From Prevotella sp. P6B1 (GTDB lineage Bacteria > Bacteroidota > Bacteroidia > Bacteroidales > Bacteroidaceae): 64,000 nucleotides of DNA. Where the stretch lies: positions 62,001 through 126,000 of the forward strand of contig NZ_JNKF01000014.1 in NCBI RefSeq assembly GCF_000702825.1, given 5' to 3'. Position numbers and translations under genes: made by a program. Below the pieces are notes generated by a model that was not told where the DNA came from, did no database searches, and worked only from the letters and a program-made list of their open reading frames with translations. Below, piece after piece: positions 44,513 to 52,976 of this stretch; within the stretch, counting starts at the first letter, position 1, and each line of letters begins with the position of its first letter.

Positions 44513-45097
44513 TTGACAGACGAATATAAAACTCTAAAGACCGAAGGCGAGGGTTACTACACCGAGAAGCGTAGCAAGTTCCTCGCCTTCGCTCATCATG
44601 TAGAAACCCTTGACGAAATCAAGGAATTATTAGCAGGCTATCGTAAGAAGTACTACGACGCCCGCCACGTTTGCTATGCGTATATGTTAGGTGCCGAACG
44701 ATTGGAGTTCCGCGCTAACGACGACGGCGAACCATCGAGCACAGCCGGTAAACCCATTCTAGGACAGATTAACAGCAACGAGTTAACAGATATCCTGATT
44801 GTAGTGGTGCGTTATTATGGTGGTGTGAACTTAGGTACATCAGGTTTGATTGTAGCCTATCGCGAAGCAGCTGCCGATGCCCTCGCCCACTCCGAGATTG
44901 AAACTCGTCAGGTTGAGGAGATTGTGACCTACACTTTCGCCTATCCGCTTATAAACGACGTGATGCGCATCGTGAAGGAGATGCAGCCTCGTATCGTTTC
45001 GCAAACCTACGATAACACTTGCGAGATCAAGCTCAGCATCCGCAAATCAGAGGCAGAGCAGCTACGTAACCGACTATCGAAGCTGTCCTTTGAATAA
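44513..45097 (+). CDS. YigZ/IMPACT-family protein (UPF0029)
   Basis: 194 residues. AFAHHVETLDEIKELL, DARHVCYAYMLG, DDGEPSSTAGKPIL and VVRYYGGVNLGTSGLIVAYREAA are the family signatures; the C-terminal half is the DUF1949 domain. The family links to translation or ribosome-associated stress control. No ATG fits: the frame opens with TTG at 44513, which lies in a tandem TTGAACA repeat just after carB. The carB gap is 10 bases. Confidence 0.9.
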   Translation: MTDEYKTLKTEGEGYYTEKRSKFLAFAHHVETLDEIKELLAGYRKKYYDARHVCYAYMLGAERLEFRANDDGEPSSTAGKPILGQINSNELTDILIVVVRYYGGVNLGTSGLIVAYREAAADALAHSEIETRQVEEIVTYTFAYPLINDVMRIVKEMQPRIVSQTYDNTCEIKLSIRKSEAEQLRNRLSKLSFE

Positions 45098-45122
45098 AAA
45101 TGGGAATTTTCCGTCAGAAATG

Positions 45123-45154
45123 TTTGGTGGTTTCCAAAAAATGCATTACCTTTG
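45123..45154 (+). promoter_or_regulatory. Promoter of tRNA-Ser
   Basis: TTTG 45123-45126, 20 bases, TAccTTTG 45147-45154. About 85 bases of pre-tRNA leader with short hairpins (GAGAG...CTCTC) follow. Confidence 0.82.
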
Positions 45155-45241
45155 CACTCGCAAACGAGAGAAAGAGTTAAACAAGTTTGACTCTCCTTTC
45201 GTTCAGCAAAACGAGCAAGCTCGATTTGCCTTCGCTTAATC

Positions 45242-45329
45242 GGAGAGTTGGCAGAGTGATCGATCGCGCTGGACTCGAAATCCGGTATACCCCTTTCGGG
45301 TATCGGGGGTTTGAATCCCTCACTCTCCG
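45242..45329 (+). tRNA. tRNA-Ser(CGA)
   Basis: 88 bases, class II. Acceptor GGAGAGT/ACTCTCC, anticodon arm with loop CTCGAAA (anticodon CGA), long variable arm built on TACCC/GGGTA, T loop TTTGAAT, discriminator G. Confidence 0.95.
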
Positions 45330-45339
45330 CAAAGAAAAG

Positions 45340-45371
45340 AATAAGGCTTCGGAATTTTCCGGAGCCTTATT
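45340..45371. terminator. Bidirectional terminator, tRNA-Ser / serine locus
   Basis: AATAAGGCTTCGG (45340-45352) pairs with CCGGAGCCTTATT (45359-45371) with one G-T pair. It ends six bases before the TSCPD gene stop. Confidence 0.85.
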
Positions 45372-45376
45372 TCTGT

Positions 45377-45649
45377 TTATCCTTCTAATGGTGCGTCCTT
45401 GAGTTTCTCAAGGGCCCGGCACAGCTGATCGGGACACGAGGTACCCTTGGCACCACAACGAATACCATTGATCTTAGGTATCACATCGTCAATCTTCTGT
45501 CCGCGAACCAACTGGCTGATTCCCTGAAGGTTGCCATTGCAACCTCCAAGGAAGAACACCTGCTGTATCACGTTGTTCTCATCGGCAGTCACGTCGATCA
45601 GTTTCGAACATGTGCCCTGAGTCTCATACTGTACGTGCTTAGTCTTCAT
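45377..45649 (-). CDS. TSCPD-domain small protein
   Basis: 90 residues. The motif GTSCPDQLCRAL names the TSCPD domain (TIGR03905 group), related to the C-terminal region of some B12-dependent ribonucleotide reductases. Other conserved elements are CSKLIDVTADENNVI and GGCNGNLQGIS. Role unknown, possibly metal binding through its Cys residues. Last gene of the serine cluster, four bases after the DUF1015 gene. Confidence 0.9.
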   Translation of the reverse strand: MKTKHVQYETQGTCSKLIDVTADENNVIQQVFFLGGCNGNLQGISQLVRGQKIDDVIPKINGIRCGAKGTSCPDQLCRALEKLKDAPLEG

Positions 45650-45653
45650 CGGC

Positions 45654-46901
45654 TTAGCTCAGTTTGTGAATAACCAGTCCTGAACGCAGCTTTGGCTCGA
45701 ACCAGGTAGCCTTTGGTGGCATAATCTTACCGCTATCGGCGATATCCATGATCTGCTGCATGGATACGGGATAGAGGGCCAGAGCGGCACGCATCTCACC
45801 TGAGTCAACACGACGCTTCAACTCCTTCAGTCCGCGCAGACCGCCAACGAAGTCGATACGCTGCGAAGAGCGCAAGTCGCCGATGTTCAGAATCTCGTCC
45901 AGAATGAGTCGGCTCGAGATGTCAACATCCAGCACACCGATAGGATCGGTATTATCGTATGTTCCCTCCTTAGCCTTCAGACTGTACCAGTGCTCATCGA
46001 GATAGAGCGAGAACTCGTGCAACTGCTGTGGCTTATAGATGTCAGTACCCTTATCCGCAACCTCGAAATTCACCTGCAGGGCAGCGAGGAACTCCTCAGA
46101 AGAGAGACCGTTCAGGTCCTTTACCACACGGTTGTAATCGAGGATGGTGAGCTGCGATGCCTGGAAGCAAACCGCCATGAAGTAGTTGTACTCCTCTGTA
46201 CCATTGTGGTTGGGGTTCTGCTTCTGCTTCTCGGCACCAACCAGGGCGGCAGCAGCTGAGCGGTGGTGACCATCGGCGATATACAGCGATGGCATATTGG
46301 CAAACTGCTCAGTGATGGTCTGCATATCCTTCGCGTCGCTGATTACCCAGAACTGATGACGGAAGCCATCGATAGGAGCTACGAAATCGTACTCGGGCTC
46401 GGTAGCAGCATAACGCATAATCAGCTCGTTGAGCACAGCGTTGTCGGGATAAGCAAAGAATACAGGCTCGATGTTGGCATTGTTCACACGAACATGCTTC
46501 ATGCGGTCCTCCTCCTTGTCACGACGGGTCAGCTCATGCTTCTTGATGTTACCCTTCATGTAGTCGTCCACATAGGCGCCCACCACCAGTCCGTACTGTG
46601 TCTTGCCGTTCATGGTCTGTGCATAGATATAATAGTGGTCGTCGGCATCCTGTACCAGCCATCCCTTATCCTGGAACTTCTGGAAGTTCTCGGCAGCCTT
46701 CTCGTACACGCGTGGGTCGTACTCCGAAGTACCAACGGGGAAGTCAATCTCTGGTTTGATGATGTGATAGAGGCTCTTCTCATTGTCGCCAGCCTCTGCC
46801 CTCGCCTCTTCACTGTCGAGCACGTCGTAAGGACGGCTCTCCACTTGCTCTACAAGCTCTTTGGGTGGGCGAATACCCTTGAATGGTTTGATAATAGCCA
46901 T
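45654..46901 (-). CDS. DUF1015-family protein, candidate serine-pathway enzyme
   Basis: 415 residues. The N-terminal KPFKGIRPP and SRPYDVLDS, the ELTRRDKEEDRMKHV segment, and especially YIADGHHRSAAA (Asp210-Arg214) define DUF1015. The DGHHR motif recalls ParB-fold serine kinases such as SerK and SbnI. It lies between the HIT gene and TSCPD in one strand-wise run with serC and serA, and no phosphoserine phosphatase is visible. I infer a role in the last step of serine synthesis or serine phosphorylation; not proven. Confidence 0.88.
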   Translation of the reverse strand: MAIIKPFKGIRPPKELVEQVESRPYDVLDSEEARAEAGDNEKSLYHIIKPEIDFPVGTSEYDPRVYEKAAENFQKFQDKGWLVQDADDHYYIYAQTMNGKTQYGLVVGAYVDDYMKGNIKKHELTRRDKEEDRMKHVRVNNANIEPVFFAYPDNAVLNELIMRYAATEPEYDFVAPIDGFRHQFWVISDAKDMQTITEQFANMPSLYIADGHHRSAAAALVGAEKQKQNPNHNGTEEYNYFMAVCFQASQLTILDYNRVVKDLNGLSSEEFLAALQVNFEVADKGTDIYKPQQLHEFSLYLDEHWYSLKAKEGTYDNTDPIGVLDVDISSRLILDEILNIGDLRSSQRIDFVGGLRGLKELKRRVDSGEMRAALALYPVSMQQIMDIADSGKIMPPKATWFEPKLRSGLVIHKLS

Positions 46902-46905
46902 GTTA

Positions 46906-47331
46906 TTATAAGTATTTTTTAATGTTCTCTATCATTTCTGTATATTCGGCATCGGTAAGATATACCTTGCCTGGGTTCATCTGGAACACGCCACCGTAAT
47001 CAGGACCATCCACATATTTGGGCGCCAGATGGAAGTGCAGATGCGACAGCTTGTCGCTATAGGCACCATAGTTAATCTTTTCGGGATTGAATGCTTTCTG
47101 CATGGCACGAGTCACCTTAGCCACATCGGCCATAAAGGCATTGCGATCTTCGTCGCTCAACTCGTTCAGATCATTGACGTGGTCCTTATAGGCCACCAGG
47201 CAACGACCGCGATAGGTCTGCTCCTTAAACAAAAAAGCTCGCGACACCGACAGTTGAGCAAACTCAATCATCAGGTCGTGAAGCGTCTGATTATTCGTGC
47301 AGTACAAGCACTGCTTGGGATCACTTTGCAT
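46906..47331 (-). CDS. HIT-family nucleotide hydrolase
   Basis: Start taken at MQSDPKQCLYC (47331); the earlier Met gives an unlikely hydrophobic lead. About 141 residues. The histidine triad is HLHFHLAPKY. An N-terminal CxxC (CLYCTN) may bind zinc. HIT proteins hydrolyse or transfer nucleotide phosphoramidates or dinucleoside polyphosphates. Four bases before the DUF1015 gene. Confidence 0.9.
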   Translation of the reverse strand: MQSDPKQCLYCTNNQTLHDLMIEFAQLSVSRAFLFKEQTYRGRCLVAYKDHVNDLNELSDEDRNAFMADVAKVTRAMQKAFNPEKINYGAYSDKLSHLHFHLAPKYVDGPDYGGVFQMNPGKVYLTDAEYTEMIENIKKYL

Positions 47332-47410
47332 AATTATTATTGGTTTTAGGAGAATACAAAAGTGCACAAGTAGGGCTTAAACCCTCCTGTGCACCTTATA
47401 TATCAGTAAA

Positions 47411-48328
47411 TTACTTATTTACCTGGAACTTGGTGTCGCCATCCTTGAAGAAGGCGTTGATCTGCTTGGCAGCAGCGATACCAGCGTTGATGTTGGCCTC
47501 GGCTGTCTGAGCACCCATCTTCTTAGGAGTTGAGAAGTAACGACCCTCGAACTTAGCGAACTCATCGTTAGCATCGGGCATGATGTCGGTCACGAACTTC
47601 AGGTCCTCACGCTCAGCCATCAGCTTAATCAGCTCGGGCTCGTTGATAACCTCCTTACGGGCTGTGTTAACCAGCACGCCACCCTTCTTCATCTTGCCAA
47701 CCAATGCAGCGTTGATGCTCTGCTTGGTCTCAGGAGTAGCAGGGATGTGGAGTGATACAACATCACAGGTCTCGAACAACTTCTCCTGACAGCAAACAGC
47801 GTGTACGCCAGCAGCCTCGATAACCTCTGCAGGGCAGAAAGCATCGTAAGCGTAAACGTCCATACCGAAGCCCTTGGCGATGCGAGCCACATTGCGACCT
47901 ACATTACCGAAAGCCAGGATACCCAGCTTCTTACCCAGCAGCTCTGAACCGCTCTTACCGTTGTAGAAACCACGAACGGCCATCACGAGCAGACCGAATA
48001 CCAACTCGGCTACTGCGTTTGAGTTCTGACCTGGGGTGTTCTCAGCTACTACGTTGTGAGCAGTAGCAGCAGCCAGATCGATGTTGTCGTAACCAGCACC
48101 GGCACGAACCACGATCTTCAGCTGCTTAGCAGCGTCGAGTACCTCAGCGTCAACCTTATCGCTACGGATAATGAGTGCGTCGGCATCAGCAACGGCTGCC
48201 AGGAACTGAGCCTTTTCTGTATATTTCTCGAGCAGTACCAGCTCATTGCCGGCTGCCTCAATCTCTGCCTTGATACCATTAACAGCAGCTGCTGCGAATG
48301 GCTTCTCTGTTGCAACTAATACTTTCAT
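47411..48328 (-). CDS. serA: D-3-phosphoglycerate dehydrogenase, short type with catalytic Lys
   Basis: 305 residues from MKVLVATEKPF. No ACT or ASB regulatory domain. The NAD loop is AFGNVGRNVARIAKGFG (139-155), and Arg224 in NTARKEVINE is a substrate residue. The usual TPHxGA histidine region reads STPKKMGAQT (266-275), so Lys269 or Lys270 takes its place, as in the type IIIK enzymes described from Entamoeba. It starts serine synthesis from 3-phosphoglycerate. Follows serC with a palindromic spacer. Confidence 0.94.
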   Translation of the reverse strand: MKVLVATEKPFAAAAVNGIKAEIEAAGNELVLLEKYTEKAQFLAAVADADALIIRSDKVDAEVLDAAKQLKIVVRAGAGYDNIDLAAATAHNVVAENTPGQNSNAVAELVFGLLVMAVRGFYNGKSGSELLGKKLGILAFGNVGRNVARIAKGFGMDVYAYDAFCPAEVIEAAGVHAVCCQEKLFETCDVVSLHIPATPETKQSINAALVGKMKKGGVLVNTARKEVINEPELIKLMAEREDLKFVTDIMPDANDEFAKFEGRYFSTPKKMGAQTAEANINAGIAAAKQINAFFKDGDTKFQVNK

Positions 48329-48345
48329 ATCTTTGTTTTTTATTT

Positions 48346-48411
48346 GCAACGGACTACAGGACTTAAGGACTTTTTAATGCGGATAGTCCTGTTAGTCCTG
48401 TAGTCCGCTGC
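48346..48411. repeat. Dispersed palindromic element, copy 2
   Basis: Arms of about 26 bases starting GCAACGGACTACAGGACT (48346-48363) and ending AGTCCTGTAGTCCGCTGC (48394-48411). It fills the serC-serA spacer. Same family as 8550-8619: the outer 18 bases of the two elements are nearly identical. Confidence 0.8.
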
Positions 48412-48420
48412 TAAAAATAA

Positions 48421-49488
48421 TTAATGATTACTCTCGAATTCCTTCATGCAGGCTACCAGAGCGTTGCAGCCTTCGATGGTCTGGGCGTTGTAGCAAGATG
48501 CACGGAAACCACCAACTGAGCGGTGACCCTTAACACCAACCATACCCTTTGAAGTAGCGAAGTCGAGGAAGTCCTTCTCCAGCTCCTTGTACTCGTCGGC
48601 CATCACGAAGCAGATGTTCATCAGCGAACGATCCTCAGCCTTAGCAGTACCTACGAACATCTTGTTGCGGTCGATCTCGCCGTAAACAATCTCCGCGCGC
48701 TGCTGAGCCAGCTTGTCCATAGCCTCTACACCACCCTGGGCCTTGATCCAGCGCAGGTTCTCGAGAGCGCTGTAGATAGGAACTACAGGAGGCGTATTGA
48801 ACATAGAACCCTTATCTACGTGTGTACGGTAGTCGAGCATGGTAGGAATCTCACGAGGAGCCTTACCCAGCGCGTCGTCCTTAACAATCACGATGGTAAC
48901 ACCGGCCATAGCCAGGTTCTTCTGAGCACCAGCGTAGATGGCATCGTACTTAGCCACGTCGACAGGACGGCTGAAGATATCTGATGACATATCGGCAATC
49001 AGACGAACGGGAACATCGAGGTCCTTGCGGATCTCTGTACCATAGATAGTATTGTTAGTTGTGATGTGCAGATAGTCAGCATCAGCGGGAACAGTCCAAT
49101 CCTTAGGGATGAAAGTATAGTTGGCATCAGCTGAAGAAGCCACCTCTACTACCTCACCGAAAAGCTTAGCTTCCTTCATAGCCTTCTTAGCCCAAACACC
49201 GGTGTTCAGGTAAGCAGCCTTCTTAATCAGGAAGTTATAAGGAATCATACAGAACTCCAGACTGGCACCACCACCAAGGAAAATCACGGAGTAACCCTCG
49301 GGAACGTTAAGGAGTTCCTTTACGAGAGCCACAGCCTCGTCAACTACAGGCTGAAAGTCCTTTGCACGATGGCTGATCTCCATCAGAGAGAGACCCGAAC
49401 CGTTGAAATCAAGACACTGCTGAGCGGTCTTCTCAATCACCTCGCGAGGAAGCATCGAGGGACCGGCGTTAAAGTTGTACTTCTTCAT
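48421..49488 (-). CDS. serC: Phosphoserine aminotransferase
   Basis: 355 residues. The N-terminal [22 protein letters not shown], the PLP lysine in [14 protein letters not shown], and [13 protein letters not shown] at the end are family signatures. It converts 3-phosphohydroxypyruvate to phosphoserine. First gene of the serC-serA-HIT-DUF1015-TSCPD run. Confidence 0.97.
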   Translation of the reverse strand: MKKYNFNAGPSMLPREVIEKTAQQCLDFNGSGLSLMEISHRAKDFQPVVDEAVALVKELLNVPEGYSVIFLGGGASLEFCMIPYNFLIKKAAYLNTGVWAKKAMKEAKLFGEVVEVASSADANYTFIPKDWTVPADADYLHITTNNTIYGTEIRKDLDVPVRLIADMSSDIFSRPVDVAKYDAIYAGAQKNLAMAGVTIVIVKDDALGKAPREIPTMLDYRTHVDKGSMFNTPPVVPIYSALENLRWIKAQGGVEAMDKLAQQRAEIVYGEIDRNKMFVGTAKAEDRSLMNICFVMADEYKELEKDFLDFATSKGMVGVKGHRSVGGFRASCYNAQTIEGCNALVACMKEFESNH

Positions 49489-49562
49489 TTGATTGTTTAT
49501 TTTTTAAATGATTTATATTCCTTTATTCAACCCTTCAATCATATGATATCCGAATTGCGCTG

Positions 49563-49594
49563 CGAAATTACACTTTTTATTTTATTCCACCAAA
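49563..49594 (-). promoter_or_regulatory. Proximal promoter of serC
   Basis: On the minus strand TTTG (CAAA 49591-49594), 20 bases, TAatTTCG (49563-49570), one mismatch in the -7 box. Leader about 70 bases. Confidence 0.6.
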
Positions 49595-49709
49595 TATTTA
49601 AGCAGAAATTCACAAATATTCCTGTTTTTCTTTCATTTTGTCAACTCAATATAGCACTTTTCATTATCTTTTGACAATGCCTTATACCTTTATTATATAT
49701 ATGACGTTG

Positions 49710-49717
49710 CAAAGATA
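49710..49717 (-). promoter_or_regulatory. Distal promoter upstream of serC
   Basis: TAtcTTTG on the minus strand with CTTG 18 bases upstream. It would give a 215-base leader holding a TTGTCAA...TTGACAA stem (near 49640-49676). No gene is seen in the 318 bases between serC and folK. Confidence 0.6.
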
Positions 49718-49766
49718 CTGAATATTTTTGTATTACAAGCCGTTCAAACAGATTTTTTTGAATTCA

Positions 49767-49798
49767 TTTGGATTATTGCCCGCTAATTCGTACCTTTG
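49767..49798 (+). promoter_or_regulatory. Promoter of folK, nearly leaderless
   Basis: TTTG 49767-49770, 20 bases, TAccTTTGCA 49791-49798. Only about four bases would separate the transcript start from ATG 49807. Confidence 0.78.
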
Positions 49799-49806
49799 CA
49801 ATCGTT

Positions 49807-50199
49807 ATGGTACAAAAGCAACATCACGTCATTATCAGTCTGGCCTCTAATAGCAACCAGGAGGCCCATCTGGAGGCTGCGCGCGCCCAACTCACGCAGC
49901 TGCTCACCGAGGTGCATTTCACATCGGCCATCTACACCGACCCTGTAGGGAATGGTCCATGTTCAATGTTCAATGTCCAATGCCCCAAATATCTCAATCA
50001 GCTCTGTCAAGGTACTACCGGCTTAGGCATGAACCTGCTCAACGAGGTATTGAAGGAGATTGAGAAACGACTTGGCCGCACCCATAACGAGGATGGGATT
50101 GTGACCGTCGATCTGGATATACTGGAATACGACAACGAACGGTTCCACCACCGGGACTGGGAACGAAACTATGTAAAGGATTTAATTAACGAATTATGA
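49807..50199 (+). CDS. folK: HPPK (dihydropterin pyrophosphokinase)
   Basis: 130 residues from MVQKQHHVIISLASN; the longer frame (49768) starts inside the promoter. VIISLASN is the substrate strand, TDPVG the loop, and DGIVTVDLDIL with Asp102 and Asp104 the magnesium site. The family is usually about 160 residues, so this is short at the C-terminus. Residues about 52-59 (CSMFNVQC) are encoded by three tandem copies of ATGTTCA, an insertion in a loop. It makes the pterin pyrophosphate for folate. Overlaps the M64 gene by four bases. Confidence 0.9.
   Translation: MVQKQHHVIISLASNSNQEAHLEAARAQLTQLLTEVHFTSAIYTDPVGNGPCSMFNVQCPKYLNQLCQGTTGLGMNLLNEVLKEIEKRLGRTHNEDGIVTVDLDILEYDNERFHHRDWERNYVKDLINEL
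49959..49982. repeat. ATGTTCA tandem repeat inside folK
   Basis: Three 7-base units (ATGTTCA, ATGTTCA, ATGTCCA) plus ATG. The reverse complement, TGAACAT, recurs at 44503-44517, 52950-52976 and 60914-60932. Confidence 0.8.
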
Positions 50200-51428
50200 A
50201 GAAACTATTAGTTATCAGCGTTTTACTATCCGTCTTCACACAGATATATGCGCAGCGTTTTGAGGATTATTTCATCGATCGCACCCTGCGTATCGACTAT
50301 ACTTTTGCGGGGAATCAGACCGCTCAGAACATCTATGTCGATGAGCTTGTTTCCACGCCCCGATGGTTCGGAAAACGCCAGCGCCTGTCAGAGGTTCCAT
50401 TAAAAGGCAACGGACAGATCATCGTCAGCTGTCCCGACAGTCACAAGGTGATCTACCGTAATTCATTCTCAACACTATTTCAGGAATGGCTCACCACCAA
50501 CGAGGCCAAACACACACAGAAATCGTTCGAAAACGTCTTCTTGGTACCATTCCCCAAACAACCCGTCGATATAACCATAGAGCTATACGACTACCACAAC
50601 CGCACGAACGCGAAGATGACCCACAGAGTAGATCCCAAGGACATCCTCATCCGTAACACCGACTCCATCGGCCATACCCCCTACCGCACATTACTCCAGG
50701 CCACCGACACCAACCGATGCATCCATATCGCTTTTGTAGCTGAGGGATACCAGGCCCATGAGATGGACACCTACCTCAACGATTGTCGCATTGCCATCGA
50801 GTCGCTATTCCAGCATGAGCCCTTCAAGCACCTGAAAGGCCGATTCAATATCATCGCCGTAGAATCGCCATCTATCGACAGCGGCACCAGCGAGCCCAAC
50901 AAAGGCATTTGGAAGAATACGGTACTGGGCTCACATTTCGACACGTTCTATAGTAACCGCTACCTCACCACATTACACCTGAAGAAGCTTCACGATGTAC
51001 TGTCAGGCACACCCTACGAGCACATCATCGTATTAGTGAACACCGAGCGCTATGGCGGTGGCGGCATCTACAATTCATACAATCTAACCTATACACACGG
51101 ACGTTATTTCCGCCCTGTCGTAGTTCACGAATTCGGCCACTCCTTTGGCGGTCTGGGCGACGAGTACCCCTATGGCGACGACGATCCCATGTACTTTGCC
51201 GACACAGAGCCATGGGAGCCCAACCTCACCACAAAGCATGATTTCAAGGGCAAATGGGAGAACTTGATCCGCGAAGGGAAAGCCGGTTTCGTTGAAGGTG
51301 GCGGCTATCTGACCAAAGGTGTATGGCGCGGCTTCGAGAACTGCCGCATGCGCACCAACGAAGAACCCGAGTTCTGCCTGGTTTGCCAGCAGGCTATACA
51401 AAATCTCATTGATTTCTATACCAAATGA
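50196..51428 (+). CDS. M64-family (IgA-type) metallopeptidase
   Basis: 410 residues with a signal peptide (to about residue 19). An N-terminal beta domain (about 30-130) precedes the peptidase. The zinc site VVHEFGHSFGGLGDE is near residue 309-323, and AFVAEGYQ and SPSIDSGTS are typical of M64. The Cys-containing end MRTNEEPEFCLVC is also conserved. Probably a secreted peptidase of Bacteroidales; not necessarily acting on IgA. Coupled to folK and to the downstream methyltransferase by ATGA overlaps. Confidence 0.9.
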   Translation: MKKLLVISVLLSVFTQIYAQRFEDYFIDRTLRIDYTFAGNQTAQNIYVDELVSTPRWFGKRQRLSEVPLKGNGQIIVSCPDSHKVIYRNSFSTLFQEWLTTNEAKHTQKSFENVFLVPFPKQPVDITIELYDYHNRTNAKMTHRVDPKDILIRNTDSIGHTPYRTLLQATDTNRCIHIAFVAEGYQAHEMDTYLNDCRIAIESLFQHEPFKHLKGRFNIIAVESPSIDSGTSEPNKGIWKNTVLGSHFDTFYSNRYLTTLHLKKLHDVLSGTPYEHIIVLVNTERYGGGGIYNSYNLTYTHGRYFRPVVVHEFGHSFGGLGDEYPYGDDDPMYFADTEPWEPNLTTKHDFKGKWENLIREGKAGFVEGGGYLTKGVWRGFENCRMRTNEEPEFCLVCQQAIQNLIDFYTK

Positions 51429-52231
51429 TTATTGAAATAAATTCGTTACAACAGCCAGGCTTAGAGTTATTCACTACCCTCACAGAAGCACAGCTTCGCA
51501 ACCGTCTCGACGCAGCCAACGGCATCTTCATTGCCGAAAGCCCTAAGGTCATCCGGGTTGCACTTCAGGCTGGTTACAAGCCTTTAGCACTGCTCTGCGA
51601 GCGTCGACATATCACGGGCGACGCTGCCGACATCATAGCCACCTGTGGCGACATCCCCGTTTATACCGGCAACCGTGAATTACTGGCACAGCTCACTGGC
51701 TACACCCTCACCCGAGGTGTGCTTTGCGCCATGCGCCGACCTACGGAGAAGAACGTCGAAGACGTACTTGCCACCATCCCCTCGCAACAGAAACACCGTA
51801 TCGTGGTGATCGACGGTGTGGTCGACACCACGAACATAGGTGCCATCTTCCGTAGTGCAGCGGCTCTTGGCATCGACGCCGTGCTACTGACCCGTAGCAG
51901 CTGCGACCCGCTGAACCGTCGTGCCGTACGCGTATCCATGGGGTCGGTATTCTTAGTTCCCTGGACGTGGCTCGACTCCTACGACACCGTGCGCCGTCTG
52001 GGCTATCACACGGTAGCAATGGCATTAACCGATAAATCCATATCGCTCGACGACCCCATCCTGAAGCAAGAAGAGAGGTTAGCATTCATCATGGGCACCG
52101 AAGGCGACGGCCTGCCACAGCAGACCATCGCCGATGCCGATTATACGGTTCGTATTCCCATGTCGCATCAGGTCGACTCGCTGAATGTTGCAGCAGCTGC
52201 AGCCGTAGCGTTCTGGGAACTCAGAAAGTGA
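51425..52231 (+). CDS. TrmH/SpoU-family RNA 2'-O-methyltransferase
   Basis: 268 residues. The knot fold is marked by VVIDGVVDTTNIGAIFRSA, FIMGTEGDGLPQ and IPMSHQVDSLNVAAAAAV (motifs 1-3). An N-terminal substrate-binding domain precedes it. It methylates rRNA or tRNA; the target cannot be read. ATGA overlap with the M64 gene. Its stop abuts the convergent mtgA stop. Confidence 0.93.
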   Translation: MIIEINSLQQPGLELFTTLTEAQLRNRLDAANGIFIAESPKVIRVALQAGYKPLALLCERRHITGDAADIIATCGDIPVYTGNRELLAQLTGYTLTRGVLCAMRRPTEKNVEDVLATIPSQQKHRIVVIDGVVDTTNIGAIFRSAAALGIDAVLLTRSSCDPLNRRAVRVSMGSVFLVPWTWLDSYDTVRRLGYHTVAMALTDKSISLDDPILKQEERLAFIMGTEGDGLPQQTIADADYTVRIPMSHQVDSLNVAAAAAVAFWELRK

Positions 52232-52969
52232 TTACTTTTTCTTGTTTATCTTCACGTCCTCACCCTCCTTTGGCAGCGGGGTGACATATCTCATTTCGCG
52301 AAGAATACGTGCCTGGCGCTTCAACATGTACGCCGAGGGATGTTTACTTGAGAACTTACGCGGATTAGGTAGTGTAGCCGCTATCAACGCACACTGTGCC
52401 TTCGACAGATGCTGTGCCTGCGTATTGAAGTGCTCCTCAGCCACAGCGTCGGCACCATAGATACCATCGCCCATCTCAATCGAGTTCAGGTACACCTCCA
52501 TGATTCGCTGCTTGCTCCACATCAGCTCAATCAAGCCGGTAAAATACACCTCAAACCCTTTGCGCACCCACGAACGTCCCGGCCACAGGAAAACATTCTT
52601 GGCCGTTTGCTGCGATATGGTCGATGCGCCCAGTTTACGTTTCTCGGGATGTTTGCTGTTACGTTCGGCAGCCTTCTCAATAGCCTGGAAGTCGAACCCA
52701 TGATGCTGCAGGAATTTTGCATCCTCGCTGGCCATCACAGCTTGCGGCAGCGACGATGATATCTCCTCCAGAGGCACCCAGTGGTGTTTCAGCTTCATAC
52801 TCTTACCCTCGCCCATCTGTTCACAACAACGGATGAACATCAGCGGTGTAAAGTAAACAGGCAGGAATCGCAATGCTACAACAGCAAGAATAGTGGAGGC
52901 AAAGAATGCCACCACTATCCATTTTATTATGCTCTTAAATACTTTCAATTGAAAATGTTCAATGTTCAA
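52232..52969 (-). CDS. mtgA: Monofunctional peptidoglycan glycosyltransferase
   Basis: About 245 residues. One N-terminal membrane segment (about 13-35), then the GT51 domain with [13 protein letters not shown] (catalytic Glu), [21 protein letters not shown] and [20 protein letters not shown]. It polymerises lipid II without a transpeptidase domain. The frame has no ATG before the membrane segment: it opens with TTG at 52969 in a TTGAACA tandem repeat, and an internal TTG at 52948 is possible. Directly after the OmpA-family gene. Confidence 0.92.
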   Translation of the reverse strand: MNIEHFQLKVFKSIIKWIVVAFFASTILAVVALRFLPVYFTPLMFIRCCEQMGEGKSMKLKHHWVPLEEISSSLPQAVMASEDAKFLQHHGFDFQAIEKAAERNSKHPEKRKLGASTISQQTAKNVFLWPGRSWVRKGFEVYFTGLIELMWSKQRIMEVYLNSIEMGDGIYGADAVAEEHFNTQAQHLSKAQCALIAATLPNPRKFSSKHPSAYMLKRQARILREMRYVTPLPKEGEDVKINKKK

Positions 52970-52976
52970 TATTCAA

